DNA of 64,000 bases from Bimastos eiseni. Taxonomy: Eukaryota; Annelida; Clitellata; Crassiclitellata; Lumbricidae. The notes beneath the pieces were generated by a model. The model searched no databases. It saw only the letters and a list, made by a program, of their open reading frames with translations, and was not told the origin of the DNA. Shown here piece by piece: positions 33,908 through 44,379 of this stretch. The stretch lies in NCBI GenBank assembly GCA_959347315.1, contig OY365807.1:14379140-14443139 (forward strand). Direction: 5' to 3'. The stretch's first letter is position 1. Each line of letters begins with the position of its first letter. A program made the translations under genes and the position numbers.

Positions 33908-35744
33908 AATGTACTGCTGAAAATCGGACATCCATCCCATATAGGCCTAATTGCCACCATTCTTGAGAATTCCTCACACAGTGAAAAACGAAAATTTTGC
34001 TAGAATTTAACTCAAAGGAAGGTAAAGATTTAATTAGGCGTTTCCTCTTGCTCTGTTATCGGTCAACCCACATCCTGATGTAGAGTTTCGCTATTTATAA
34101 TAATTAGTCTCAACTTTATCACGATACTTAGAAATTCTGTCATGTTAAAAACTTTCAGGACTCATAATATGAATTATCACGATTCTAAAAGCATAGAAAT
34201 AAAGACAGGTTAGTCCCGGCATGGTTTGGTAACTTTCATTCACAAATAGATGCAAAGATAAACATGTCTTTGAATCATCGCAATTTTTACTATTTCGGAT
34301 AGAAGTACAGACTTTCAGATAATTGTCCAAAATATTTACTAGTATTAGTCCAGGTCTGATTGTTTTGCTTTGTTATAGCATCGACTTCTAGGAGAGTTAC
34401 ATACAACATAGGCCTAATCGAAAAATGTAAGGTGAAACCAGGTTGTGCTGAGAAGGCCGGGGAAAACGGATCCGAAGTGCATGGCAGGACCTTTAATAAT
34501 AACAATAATACAAAAGTAATAGATTGTTTGAGGAGCAAATTGAATTATCCCACATACCGTTTAAAGTGCGTCTATGCCTCAGAGGCAAGTACAGGATACG
34601 TTAAGGTAATAAGTTGTCTTGTATAATATATACATCTGGGATATACGCAGAAGTGTCAAAATAAGTACTTACTGCAAAGCATTGGTGAAGAACTTTTCTG
34701 TGATGTAGTCCTTGCAGCAGTTATTTTCAAACGAAAGATAGAATTTGTATTCTTTCCTCAGCATCTGCAGACATCCACCCATTTCATTTTTGGGACACTT
34801 CAATTTTCCACAATGACCGTAGATGTCGACTTGAATGTACTTGGACAATTCATTGGCAAAATTGCCTCGTCCGCTATGAGTTCCATAGTCACAATTGCTA
34901 ACAAACCACGCAACCTGTTTTGTTTTGCCAGTCGCGTAGTTTTCTCCATCACCTAAAGGATAGTCATTTATCCGGGTGAAATTTGAAAATATCTGAAATT
35001 TTCCATAAGGAGCCGAAATTGTGGAGTCTCTTCGGTAGAATATGGTCCAGTTGATTAGATTTCCAAGACCGTGAGAATCAAAAACGTTCATATGAGTATT
35101 CAGCGGAGGAGATTCACCTCCAGTTATGATCCACACCTGATCCTTTGCTCTTGGTAACAAATTGCTCAACATGGAGGTCTTGAAGCCTTCAAGGTAAACT
35201 GCATCAGCCAACTTCACGTCCGTTGATTTCCTTGTGATGCTACAGGAATCTACTGGACATTTCTGAGATGTGAACACATGCCGACCTTCCGGTGGCGGAT
35301 CTCCGTAGTTGCTGTGAGGTACCTGATAAATGAGTTTTATCTTTGATGTGTTGACTTTGCCTGAGTTCTGCAAATAGTTCATAAGCCAGATCTGGTACAA
35401 AATACGATCGTTCGTCTCATTATACTGCATCCTCAGAACCGAATCGTTTTTTATAATCGTCGTATTAGACAACTGCTGCCATTGTAGAGGCATCCCCAAG
35501 TGCCTTTTTGTGTAAAAGATTCGATAAAGATTTATTTGCAATAAAGTCATATATTACCAGGAACACAACTGTAATGCCTGCTATCATCCAGACGATTCTA
35601 CGTTTGCCAACATTCATTTTCCTCTGTGAAGAGCTGTCTCCGTTTGACATCTTTTCAACTACCGTAATATCAAATCTGGTTCGTGATTGGCATACGTTCC
35701 GATTGTTGCTCTCTGTCATTTCACACCGTTTCATTAATATGTAG

Positions 35745-35886
35745 CCGAATGGTCAGTTATCTGGCTTGTGACGAAGATAATAACTATCGGTTTTTACCTC
35801 CCGCGCCGTCTGGTATTTAAGGACCACGATCGTGATAGTTTACTTTTCACTTACAAAATTATCTCCCGGGCTTGATATGCTCATTA
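35745..35886. other. 5' flank of gene 2
   Basis: Its first bases share CATTTCACACCGTTTCATTA (35,718 onwards) with gene 3 at 53,839. A promoter is expected here but no core element can be named. Confidence 0.4.
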
Positions 35887-36906
35887 GTACTGAGCCCCTA
35901 AAGGGACATGAAAGAAGAATATTTTAGCTCGTGCGCACGAGATAAAAACTCGTTCCCTCGACTTACTTAGTCATGCGTGCGCACGACTTATTTGACCAAT
36001 AGCAGGCCGACTTTTCTGTGACGTAAAAAAGCTTCTATTTTGGTATTTATGGGGAAACAAATAGTTCTATAAACGAAACAATGTCTAAGATAGAGTGATT
36101 CGGGCATTCCATTCTAAACTTAAATCCCACCTTTTCAAGAACTCTTACCCAGACTCATTACTTGACATGCCATCTGTCACTCCTCGACGAAAGTGATGCC
36201 CTCCTTAACAGCTACTCTGCCTCCCTGCTGACTTTCTGGAAACCGAACTCTGACCTCCCACGGACTATCATTTGGACAACCCTTTCGATTTGACGCACAG
36301 CGCTCGTGAATAAGCTGATGCCCTGCGCATAGCTTTCAAGTGGCGCTTTAGAAGTCTGGAGATTACGATTACTACTACAAGGGGTGTACAATATGTGGTG
36401 TGAAAGGCTTTTGCCTATAAGGAAGGCATTTAAAGCTACAATGTTATTTGTAATGCCGTTTGCGCGCTGAGTGTTTGGCAGACTGGGGATATCACTCTGC
36501 AGGCGAATATAAAAGCAAAAATGAAAATGATGTTCAGATTGACAGAGCTAAAATACTGACAATATCAGATAAAGTTATCCCCGGGATTTATCGTAGGAGT
36601 TGTTGGAATTTGGGATGTTAAAACGACAAATCGCCGTTGTCCCATTTCAAACTATTTCGTTGCCAATTGTTGCAGCGACGCCATTATATCCCCGAAATAG
36701 AAGTTTGTTTACGTCACAGAAAGTCGGTCTGCTAATGGTCAAATAAGTCGTGCGTACGACTTATTAAGTCGAGGGAACGAGTTGTTAACTCGTGCGCACG
36801 AGATATTAACTCGTTTCCACGGCTTAGTAAGTCGTGGGACCGAGTTTGTATCTCGTGCGCACGGGTTAAAATATTCTTCTTTCATGTCCCTTTAAGGGCT
36901 CCGTAC
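35887..36906. mobile_element. Foldback-like element, 1,020 bp, with long inverted arms
   Basis: The arms at 35,887-36,050 and 36,690-36,906 are inverted repeats starting GTACTGAGCCC and GTACGGAGCCC. ATTA flanks both ends (35,883-35,886 and 36,907-36,910). The arms carry several self-complementary modules such as CTCGTGCGCACGAG and GTCGTGCGTACGAC; the right arm has about 55 bp more of them. The interior holds a LINE family IV fragment (36,098-36,390, LKSHLFKNSYPDSLLDM). It is absent from copy B of the duplication, so it inserted after that duplication or was lost from copy B. Confidence 0.82.
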
Positions 36907-36910
36907 ATTA

Positions 36911-37541
36911 GGCCTGACTTGTTTGTTTTATTCTTGAACTTTGGAAGGAAGGCTGAATAAAATACGCTCGTTTTTGTCTATATTCGTATTGAAAATGTAA
37001 AAAAAGTTGTACTTCATATTATTAGTAAAATGTAGCTTGTGCTCTTCCAATCCTGCAGCTCAGTCCTCGTGTGTAGGCTTACATGCTAGCTCAATGCTTT
37101 CAGTATTTCACAGATGCGACTTGGTCGCATGCATAAGATTGATGCTATTAATCAATCCTCGCTGATATCGGGTCTTCATCAGCGCGAACGTTGAATGGAA
37201 TAGCGGGTCTGATATATCTGCACTGGATTAAACATTCTCAAATGATTAACAGGCTTTTAAATTTAGGCCAAATAACGTCACCTGTACTTCTAATTAATAT
37301 TTCCAAGGGACACGCAAGATTAGGAAATATGAGGCTTCGAATGAAATTAATTGACTCACACACACGCGCGCACACACACACACACTCTATCTCTCTCTCT
37401 CTCTCTATCTCTCTTTCTCTCTCTCTATCTCAAGCGATGAGGCATGGTGGCTATGTGTCTTAAGCTTATTGTAGATATTTTATGGGTGGTGGTACATTGT
37501 TAAATACTAATGCTTCGAGTAATAGTTCGAGTGTTTTTATA

Positions 37542-37581
<40 letters not shown>

Positions 37582-37842
37582 CCTGCTTAATTTCAAACGA
37601 GATTTTGATCAAGTGGGATCATTCACCACCGCTCGTCCGTTTGAATGGGCGCCACGCCATTATTATCTTACTACTTTTCCGTTTAAGCAGGTTCATAAAC
37701 TGAGATTATGTCTCTTCAATATGCCAATATATCAACGAACCGTGGTTGACATGCAGTGTTTCGTAGAGACGCACGAGACGCGTCCTGTACTGTTACCAAG
37801 GGCAAAGGGCGATAATGATTGTGAAAATAAGGGACAATTGGC
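36911..37842. other. No gene seen; simple repeats
   Basis: This part of copy A is missing in copy B. It holds a CA repeat and a CT repeat (37,357-37,432) and an AT repeat (37,543-37,577). The short frames here are not convincing. Confidence 0.6.
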
Positions 37843-37849
37843 TGCGTAG

Positions 37850-37936
37850 ACCCTACCGTAATAAAATTCACTGCGAGGAGGCGAAGTTTGAAAATCGTCA
37901 TAAGAAAATTTCCACCACAAGATCTGCACCATTGTA
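37850..37936. repeat. Older duplication, flank block A1 (mate 53,945-54,030)
   Basis: Shared GGCGAAGTTTGAAAATCGTC and CACAA(A/G)ATCTGCACC with copy B, clearly less similar than the intron block. Confidence 0.8.
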
Positions 37937-38918
37937 ATTATAGTGTAAAAAGGACACTACGAGCAGTAGAGTTGGGCAATCGACAATAGGTTCCAGGGAT
38001 TGCGTTACATCATTTTAGTTATACCGCCTAGTAGGTTTGCGCCGTTCGTATCGGAATCGTCCCTTATTCTTGATTAGCGTCAACAAGCCGGTCCAGACCA
38101 GATCTTCAGCTGGTTCATGAATTTCTGGTCCGTGGGACGCAGAGATGGTAGGGGCAGACGACTCTAACGTCCGCCTCGGGGTGTCGGGTTTCGTTGCTTG
38201 ACACTCCGTTGATCTTGGCCTACTCGTCGTCGTCTGTATTGAGGCCGACTGCCTCCGGCGAAACCCATTGATGTCTCCCTTCTCAGGTTTCAGGTAGACA
38301 ACATCAGCCGTAGTCCTCCCACGCCTCTGCCGTCGGTCGATGACTTTTATATAGCGCCATCGTCCAGTGTTTCGCGCGTGACAGAGAGCGAGAGAACGAA
38401 GAACAGACACATTGGGGAGTTATGGAACTGGATGGAGGCGTGGAAGAAAAATGAAGCTCGGGAGGAAGTGTCAAAGAGAGATGGAAACAAAAAAGGAGGA
38501 GGGCACAGGCGAAGGGGCAGAAGACAGCCGACAGGGAAGAGACAGACGGGTGATATAAACGGAGGTGAGGCCGGAAAATGGCATTCACCCCAGAGATAGT
38601 CACGGCAGGAATACGGAGGGCTGTTAGTAGAGAATACACAGCGCCTCACACAACGTGTTACCTAAGAGCCAAAGTTTTTGACTACGGGCGGATCGGGAAA
38701 AAATTTGATACAATAGTAAACAGTTGCTGTATATACGTTCTGCATTTAACATAACATTAAATATCTTAACATCGAAAAGTCTTCGTTGATGCTGGGGCTC
38801 AAACGAACTCTCACGCACCGAAGAGTAAACGCCAGCTACCTATATCGTCGTAAAACTGCTCGTCATCATATACCTTGGAAGAGGTGATAGGAAAAATCAT
38901 CTCTTCCAGTACAGTAAT
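37937..38918. mobile_element. Insertion of about 980 bp specific to copy A
   Basis: Copy B runs straight from the left flank to the right flank (54,000-54,040). GTAAT precedes the left junction and occurs again at the right. No terminal inverted repeats are seen. The minus frame 38,410-38,015 (131 codons) begins near GRWRYIKVIDRRQRRG and ends RYERRKPTRRYN. It vaguely recalls the C-terminal tail of an LTR-retrotransposon integrase; this is weak. Confidence 0.5.
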
Positions 38919-39275
38919 GTTGGGCCCGGTTTTATAATTCCTCTATCTTGCTCACTGTTGTTCAATTTGAAGAGGCCGAAATGCGACAACGGGTCGTCTT
39001 TGTTGCATCGCGTGCTTAGACAACAAACACACTGTCGAACTCTGCACAACTGTTCAAATGAGGAACGCTGTGATCTGTTGCTCGGAGTCCTGCTGGTTAA
39101 GGTAAAAGGTCTCTGGAAGTAATGTATTTGTTTTATATAATAATATTATATCAGGCAGCCTTTGCTTTCGCATTCTTTGTATACAAGTCCTGCACGTCAT
39201 GCGAAAATGACACCGTTTTCAAACAAAATAGATTTGCACGAGAAAAGTAGACTGTTGCTGAACAAAAGTAGTGTT
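38919..39275. repeat. Older duplication, flank block A2 (mate 54,030-54,375)
   Basis: Shared AATTTGAAGAGGCCGAAATG, CAACTGTTCAAATGAG, TGCTCGGAGTCC and GTCCTGCACGTCATGCGAAA. The offset to copy B is about 15.1 kb here, against 18.1 kb at gene 2. Confidence 0.88.
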
Positions 39276-39404
39276 CAGCATTGAAAAACTTCATACAATC
39301 AACGCTCCTAAGATCTCTTTGCCCCAGGACAAGAGTCCACCCCCATGTAGGCTAAAGGTTGCATGCATTCCATGTAAAATGCTTCTATTATCAATCCAAC
39401 CTAA

Positions 39405-39436
39405 TACTAGTAATAATAATACTACTAGTAGTAGTA

Positions 39437-39468
<32 letters not shown>

Positions 39469-39505
39469 TATAAAAATAATAACAGATATGATAATACCAG
39501 ATATA
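39405..39505. repeat. AAT/AGT microsatellite
   Basis: AATAATAAT and AGTAGTAGT tracts with interruptions; the Asn/Ser-rich frame here is not a gene. Confidence 0.9.
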
Positions 39506-39514
39506 ATAATAACA

Positions 39515-40506
39515 GATATAAATGTGAATTCTGTTCTGAAATCGAACTAACGAACTTGGAATTTGAAGACTTCCGGAGGATGAAGCGGGATTCACTGCTT
39601 CTTCTTGGCGCCCCGCTGTTCAAGGGACAAGCGCTGGATGAAGTTCTTCTCAACATGGCGATTCTCTGGAATTGGCATTGAAGGACTTGGCCTCAGACCA
39701 CACTATTGCTACTACACTCATGGTTCGGGGCGGCAAAACTGATTTACCTCTTGCGTGCATCACCCTGCTGGGGACACACCCTTCTAGAGAAGATGTAAAA
39801 CATCCTTAACATCAAGCTCAGCGATATACAATGGAAAGAGGCCACACTTCCGATACGAGACGGCGGATTAGGAGTTAGACGGATGTCGATGCTGGCATCC
39901 TCTGCTTATGTTGCATCAGCTGCATCGACCAGGTTGCTCGTTGCCGTCGTTATCGATTCGGAGGAATGGATCGACGCTCATAAGGAAGAAATCCTCGAGG
40001 TCCGCGCACCAACACTCCCGGATGGTGAGGTATTGGCCTTGACCAGTCAGAAGGTCTGGGACAGACCCTTGATTAACATCGACAGGGCTGCAGTGTGGTC
40101 TTTCAGCAATGACCCACTCAGCCGAGCAAGGCTGGGCGCGATGACATCACCCCACTCTAGAGACTGGCTCTCGACTGTTCCCGTCATCTCTTGCGAATTG
40201 GGTCTAAACAATGAGGCCGTGCGGGTGGCGGTGCGCGTTATATTGATGCTTGTCTTTAGTATGCACGCATTGATAAACCATGCAATGACAGATGCATCCT
40301 CGAGACTCGAGTTCACATCAAAGCTAATCATGTCAATCGGAAAAGCTTCACTTGTTCGGATCTATCGGAGACTCAATTTTGGCCTGCACAATGCAGTTCG
40401 TCCTCAGTTCACGACAGTTAATCTCTTACTGCCAAGTCGACTCACTGCTTTTGCATACAGCACCTTTGCGCACGGGAATTTCACAAATCGTTGCGATTTT
40501 AATTGA
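39515..40506 (+). pseudogene. Non-LTR retrotransposon polymerase, C-terminal part, family V
   Basis: The plus strand reads RRMKRDSLLLLGAPLF, then AKLIYLLRASPCWG, PIRDGGLGVRRMSMLASSAY, KVWDRPLINIDRAAVWS, DPLSRARLGAMTSPHSRDWL and LGLNNEAVRVAV. This resembles the region after the polymerase core in a widespread invertebrate LINE group. There is a stop near 39,795 and a frame change near 39,680. The conserved cysteine/histidine segment that should follow is missing, replaced by unrelated sequence after about 40,250. The precise clade is not set. Confidence 0.75.
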
Positions 40507-41280
40507 TCCAACTGCTGTCTTCCACATAATTCATAGTAATAAAAATATAATAAAAATAATATATATATATATATATATTATATAAATCTCTATGACAATA
40601 CAATACAGCTATTCTACCTACATTATTTCATTTTTCTTTGTGCAAGCATGTAAGGGCCTCCACTTTATTTTTGAAACGGGCCTACAAAAGCTGCGGCTCT
40701 GATATTGCACATATGAAAGCGTTGTTTTGAAGACACTTCACGAAGTGATCTAATCGACATTGATTCATCGCACTAATCTCCTTATATTTTACTGGTGAAA
40801 GGTAATTGTTTGAGAAGAAGTTTGATTCATCGCGTTGTTTGTAAGTTAATCACGTGATCGACCGAATGATGAGTGCGGCAAGAACGAATCTTTTGAACTC
40901 ACAAGTGCCACTTAAGCGCCGATGTATTAAGAATCACAGGTGACTACTTCAATCTTGAACAAAGAATATACAAAGCAAAAGAAACGGACGCCTAAGATAT
41001 CACAGCCTACGCAACCTTTACAAAGGGTTGAGTAGGCTATCATATCTTGGGCTGAGATATAGCATAGTAACAAATAGTCTGGACAAAGTGTATTGAAAAT
41101 TAGTCGATTAAGATTAACGGTTCATGATATACACTGATGCGAATACATGTCTGATCACTGTCTTTTTTCCACTGTCGTTCTTTCTCTTTGTGACGCCACT
41201 GCTCTCTTCCTCTCGCTTGCTCCTTTTATTTTACTGTCGTTATATTTTCTTTCGGACCTCACTGCTCTCAACCGGTTTTT
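40507..41280. other. No gene seen; AT repeat and a near-perfect hairpin
   Basis: An AT repeat lies at 40,558-40,582. At 40,990-41,052 an inverted repeat of 30-base arms with a loop of about three bases (GCCTAAGATATCACAGCCTA against GCCCAAGATATGATAGCCTA) forms a long hairpin. Nothing else is recognised. Confidence 0.6.
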
Positions 41281-41282
41281 GT

Positions 41283-42149
41283 TAAACTCAGACAAGAAAT
41301 GAGTTAAATCAAAACTCAACTCATGCACCTCAAAATGAGTTTAAACTCAAACTTAAACTCAAATCATCATCTATGAAACGAGTTAACTCAAACTCAGTTG
41401 TCAAATGAGTTAACTCACAAATGTCTCATGCTAGCGCGTTCTAACCAAACGTTATACTAATGCACAGTTACCGCAAAATGGCATCATCAGTTTATTATTA
41501 CTACACGTAATTTACTAGTATTACTGTTACTATTATTAATGGATAAATCAGGTTTTTATTACTGACTCAAGGTAAGCACCACAGTTCACATGTTTAACAT
41601 CTCAAACATGACTGGTATTAGCTTTAAGCAATAGAAGTTTTTCAAAGTTGGTGTCTGACGTGCTGTTCCGTCTTGCTGTCTCAATTTGTCCGCAAAACGC
41701 TAAAGAGTCGTTCAACTGGAGCTGAAGAAGGGAGCGTTGTGTTGAAGTGAATGAAACCAAACTTCACTAGCGGATACATGTCTAACATTCCCAAAGAACG
41801 GTCTGGATCGGCCTGGTAGAATGAAGCTTCTGTTTCGACAATACACACTGAATGACATCTGATGTAGTTTCATTTTAGCCATAATCTTCAACATCATTCA
41901 CAGCAGGAACAGCAAATTAAGCTGTGACAGAGAATGATGACTCGGCATTCAGACATCGGACAAAAACGTTCTCGACTCCTGCGACCGTAGCCGCGAACCA
42001 TGCCGCCCTCCGGTTTGTTTCAACCTTATAATGTGCCGAGTAGTGAGTTGATTATAAAATTGACAATTATAACTCAAACTCGCAGAAAATATGAATTAAA
42101 TCAGACTCGTCAGTTTCAACTCCTATGAGTTAGCTCATCCCCAACACTG
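41283..42149 (-). pseudogene. hAT element remnant with transposase C-terminus
   Basis: The minus strand near 41,640-41,730 reads SAPVERLFSVLRTN and, in the next frame, TARRNSTSDTNFEKLLLLKAN. This is the dimerisation segment at the C-terminus of hAT transposases. The right end CCCCAACACTG (42,149) is a CAGTGTTGGGG terminus. GAGTTAACTCA-type motifs lie near both ends (41,290-41,410 and 42,060-42,130). The left terminus is not identified, and the transposase is broken. Confidence 0.7.
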
Positions 42150-42336
42150 TCTACATATAGGTACTTAAATTGGAATATAAGGTTCGAGTTATCCCGGGTG
42201 CGACGCACCCACGCACTGAACTTATGTTCTAGTACATACGCATCGATGGCTCTCAAGATGTGGCGTCTGACTCCCAATTTAAGTGGCCGTCGGAGACAGA
42301 TCCTGGAAAATAGACCGACATCCGGATGTTTTAGGT

Positions 42337-43029
42337 CAGCGTCCTTCAACTTTTTCACACCTGCGGACCGGCGAAAATATGAGAAATATTTCGCGAACCG
42401 GCTGACGACTAAGACAGAAACAATTCAAATTTAGAATGAAGATAGTATTTTATTTATTAAATGTAATGTTATAAACATACAGCTTTTAGTTGGTGCGACA
42501 TCTGCTTCTGCTCAATTTTTTAAGTAGATGTGATTATCGTTACCAACACTACATTTCTTCTTGAATATTGTCCTTGCCTCGACCGAAGAAGGTTGGAAGT
42601 CTTTTCTGTTCGCTTTTTATCTCCATTTTGTATGGTTTTAAATTTTACGAATTTTATAACTTGCTCTCTTAAATACCAAATTAATACTAAAAAACACCGG
42701 TCAACACGTGACGACGTAAAGTTAGAAAAAAATCGATATCGTAAACCAAACCACAAACCATAGATAAATGATACATTGCAAAGGTTCAAAGGTTTCATAC
42801 ACATATAAGTCTATAGAGGATGCATTAGTCACCAAACGACGTTCTTATTGAACTGTACAGCTATAATTTTAGTTTTAAATTGTAAATAAAAGTTAGATGA
42901 TAATGCACCAAAAATGAATTTATGGAATGATAATCCTAAAATTGCGCTCCTTCTAGAAATTTCTCGTGGACCGGCAGAAAATTTCTGGGGACCGGCAGCG
43001 GTCCGCGGACCACCGGTTGAAGGACACGG
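42337..43029. mobile_element. hAT-type non-autonomous element, 693 bp, with 8-bp TSD
   Basis: TTTTAGGT is repeated exactly at 42,329-42,336 and 43,030-43,037. The ends are CAGCGTCCTTCAAC and, reverse-complemented, CCGTGTCCTTCAAC. Subterminal GGACCGGC motifs occur at both ends. There is no transposase inside. The plus-strand sequence to its right is a LINE fragment. Confidence 0.9.
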
Positions 43030-43039
43030 TTTTAGGTCC

Positions 43040-43215
43040 TGACAGCGACCGTCTATCTTTCGATAGTTCATCTTCTCCATATATGGTTATACAAATCTCA
43101 TCCTGGATGACATCAAATCTCCTATGCCTGAAATCTTCCGATACCGAATTAATACTCATTGGCCTCCGTGATCATCTTGAAAAATTCATGATCCTCTATG
43201 TTCCTCAACCGTGAC
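43040..43215 (+). pseudogene. LINE reverse transcriptase fragment
   Basis: The plus strand reads VIQISSWMTSNLLCLKSSDT then ELILIGLRDHLEKF. This is the segment just after the catalytic motif in CR1/L2-type polymerases. The piece is short and lacks the catalytic residues. Confidence 0.7.
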
Positions 43216-43386
43216 TCTGCAACCACCCAAACATTTATAGCAAATTCTCCTATCCGCAACCAAAACCTTAGTTGATCACATCACGCTTATTTTTCGCTCT
43301 TGATTCATGAATATCCGTATTCCGTAATCTTCGCAGAATCCGCCTTTTGCTTCAACTCAAAACTGCATATACAATCTGTAGTAGGA

Positions 43387-44090
43387 GAGACCGGGGATGA
43401 ATGTAACAAATTTCGAATTTCACCAAATTTCTGGCATTTGTAAGAAGGATATTTGTAATCCTTTCATATCAAACTATAGCCTAACATGTTGGCTCCATAA
43501 TGGCTAAGTATTAAATGGTTTCGACATCATATATAGTTGAGACCAGCACAACAACAAGCCTCGTCGGGTGTTGCAAGTTGCCCCACTAGCGGGGTAAGTT
43601 GTAACACGAGCCGGGACATGTTGTAACAACGTTGGGATTAAACTTATTTAAATTTTACGTGGTTCGCGGCTACGGTCACAATTATGGCACTTGATTTTCC
43701 GTCTAGTCTGGTGATTCTTGAATTTCCTTTGACACAATCTGCACAAGACGTTAACCTGACACTGCCGGCACCTCACTTACCTTTGACAACAATTGCATTT
43801 GAGTCTTGGTTTATGCCTAATGCTGCTACATTCGCATTCTAGTTGCATATTTTCTGGAGTGTCAGTCAGTATGACTGCATGTCTCTTGCTAACACTTGTT
43901 CTGCTTGTCCTTCTTTCTGATGCCTTTGGTTGAGAACAAACTCGTTCTGTAGAAAAGTCTGTAGCTCGCGTATTACGGGAGAGCTTATGGGAATTTGATA
44001 GGCGTATACAAGTCAAAAGCTGTCCGAACTTTTGGTTGCCTAATTTAGAGGAGACCGGGGATGAATGTAACGAATTTCGACTTTTCACCC
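43387..44090 (-). mobile_element. DNA-transposon remnant bounded by GAGACCGGGGATGAATGTAAC-type direct repeats
   Basis: About 40 bp is repeated in direct orientation at 43,387-43,426 and 44,050-44,088 (GACCGGGGATGAATGTAAC). Between them, GGGGTAAGTTGTAAC and its inverse appear. The minus frame 44,088-43,777 (103 codons) contains SKRHAVILTDTPE and ends CNCCQR, recalling C-terminal tails of pogo/Tigger-type DDE transposases. That resemblance is tentative. Confidence 0.45.
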
Positions 44091-44379
44091 AATTTTAACC
44101 GAATTTCTCCTCGTGTAACAGCAGTGGCCACGGAGCGCTTTGGAAATTTAAGTGATGCGGTGAGCAGTGTTAGGGTGGATGAGGAACGGGTCGAGCGATG
44201 TGGTTGAATAGTGAACAATGATATTGACCAAGATATGTGGGTTGAGTGGTTGAGGATTGGAGTGTGTTGCAGGTGAGTGATACGACTTTGTATTCGACTA
44301 TGAATAGGCTGGTTCCCGCGACTTTGCTTTCGTGGGCGCTTTAGAAATGCTGAGATTACGATTACGATCTTTCATCAAC

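Larger units (their letters stand above)
31008..35590. repeat. Duplicated segment, copy A (mate 49,116-53,700)
   Basis: The two segments align at an offset of 18,107-18,109 bp. By eye there are about two dozen differences across about 3.2 kb of intron. Identity falls in parts of exon 1 and beyond its 5' end. The block contains the whole second fucosyltransferase locus and the transposon debris in its intron. Confidence 0.95.
31030..35734 (-). pseudogene. Alpha-1,3-fucosyltransferase-like gene 2, frameshifted
   Basis: The catalytic frame is exon 1 (to 34,673) plus exon 2 (31,378-31,030), spliced at the same phase-2 site as genes 1 and 3. The N-terminal frame from Met 35,734 holds the membrane anchor (IVWMIAGITVVFLVIYDF). 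It leaves the catalytic frame at a five-T run (35,505-35,509) where gene 3 has four different bases. The catalytic frame alone could start at Met 35,550 (408 residues), but it would lack the anchor. NWTIFYRRD, VAWFVSNC and FENNCCKDYITEKF are intact. The DIYGRCG motif of genes 1 and 3 reads DIYGHCG here. It is likely a recent pseudogene; an assembly error in the T run or use of a soluble form remain possible. Confidence 0.85.

Noticed and set aside
38347..38649. Overlapping minus-strand frames of 100-111 codons (38,304-38,649)
   Set aside because: Low-complexity Leu/Pro/Phe sequence from a purine-rich strand; no domain and they overlap each other.
40990..41052. microRNA precursor
   Set aside because: The loop is only about three bases; kept as a hairpin without a function.
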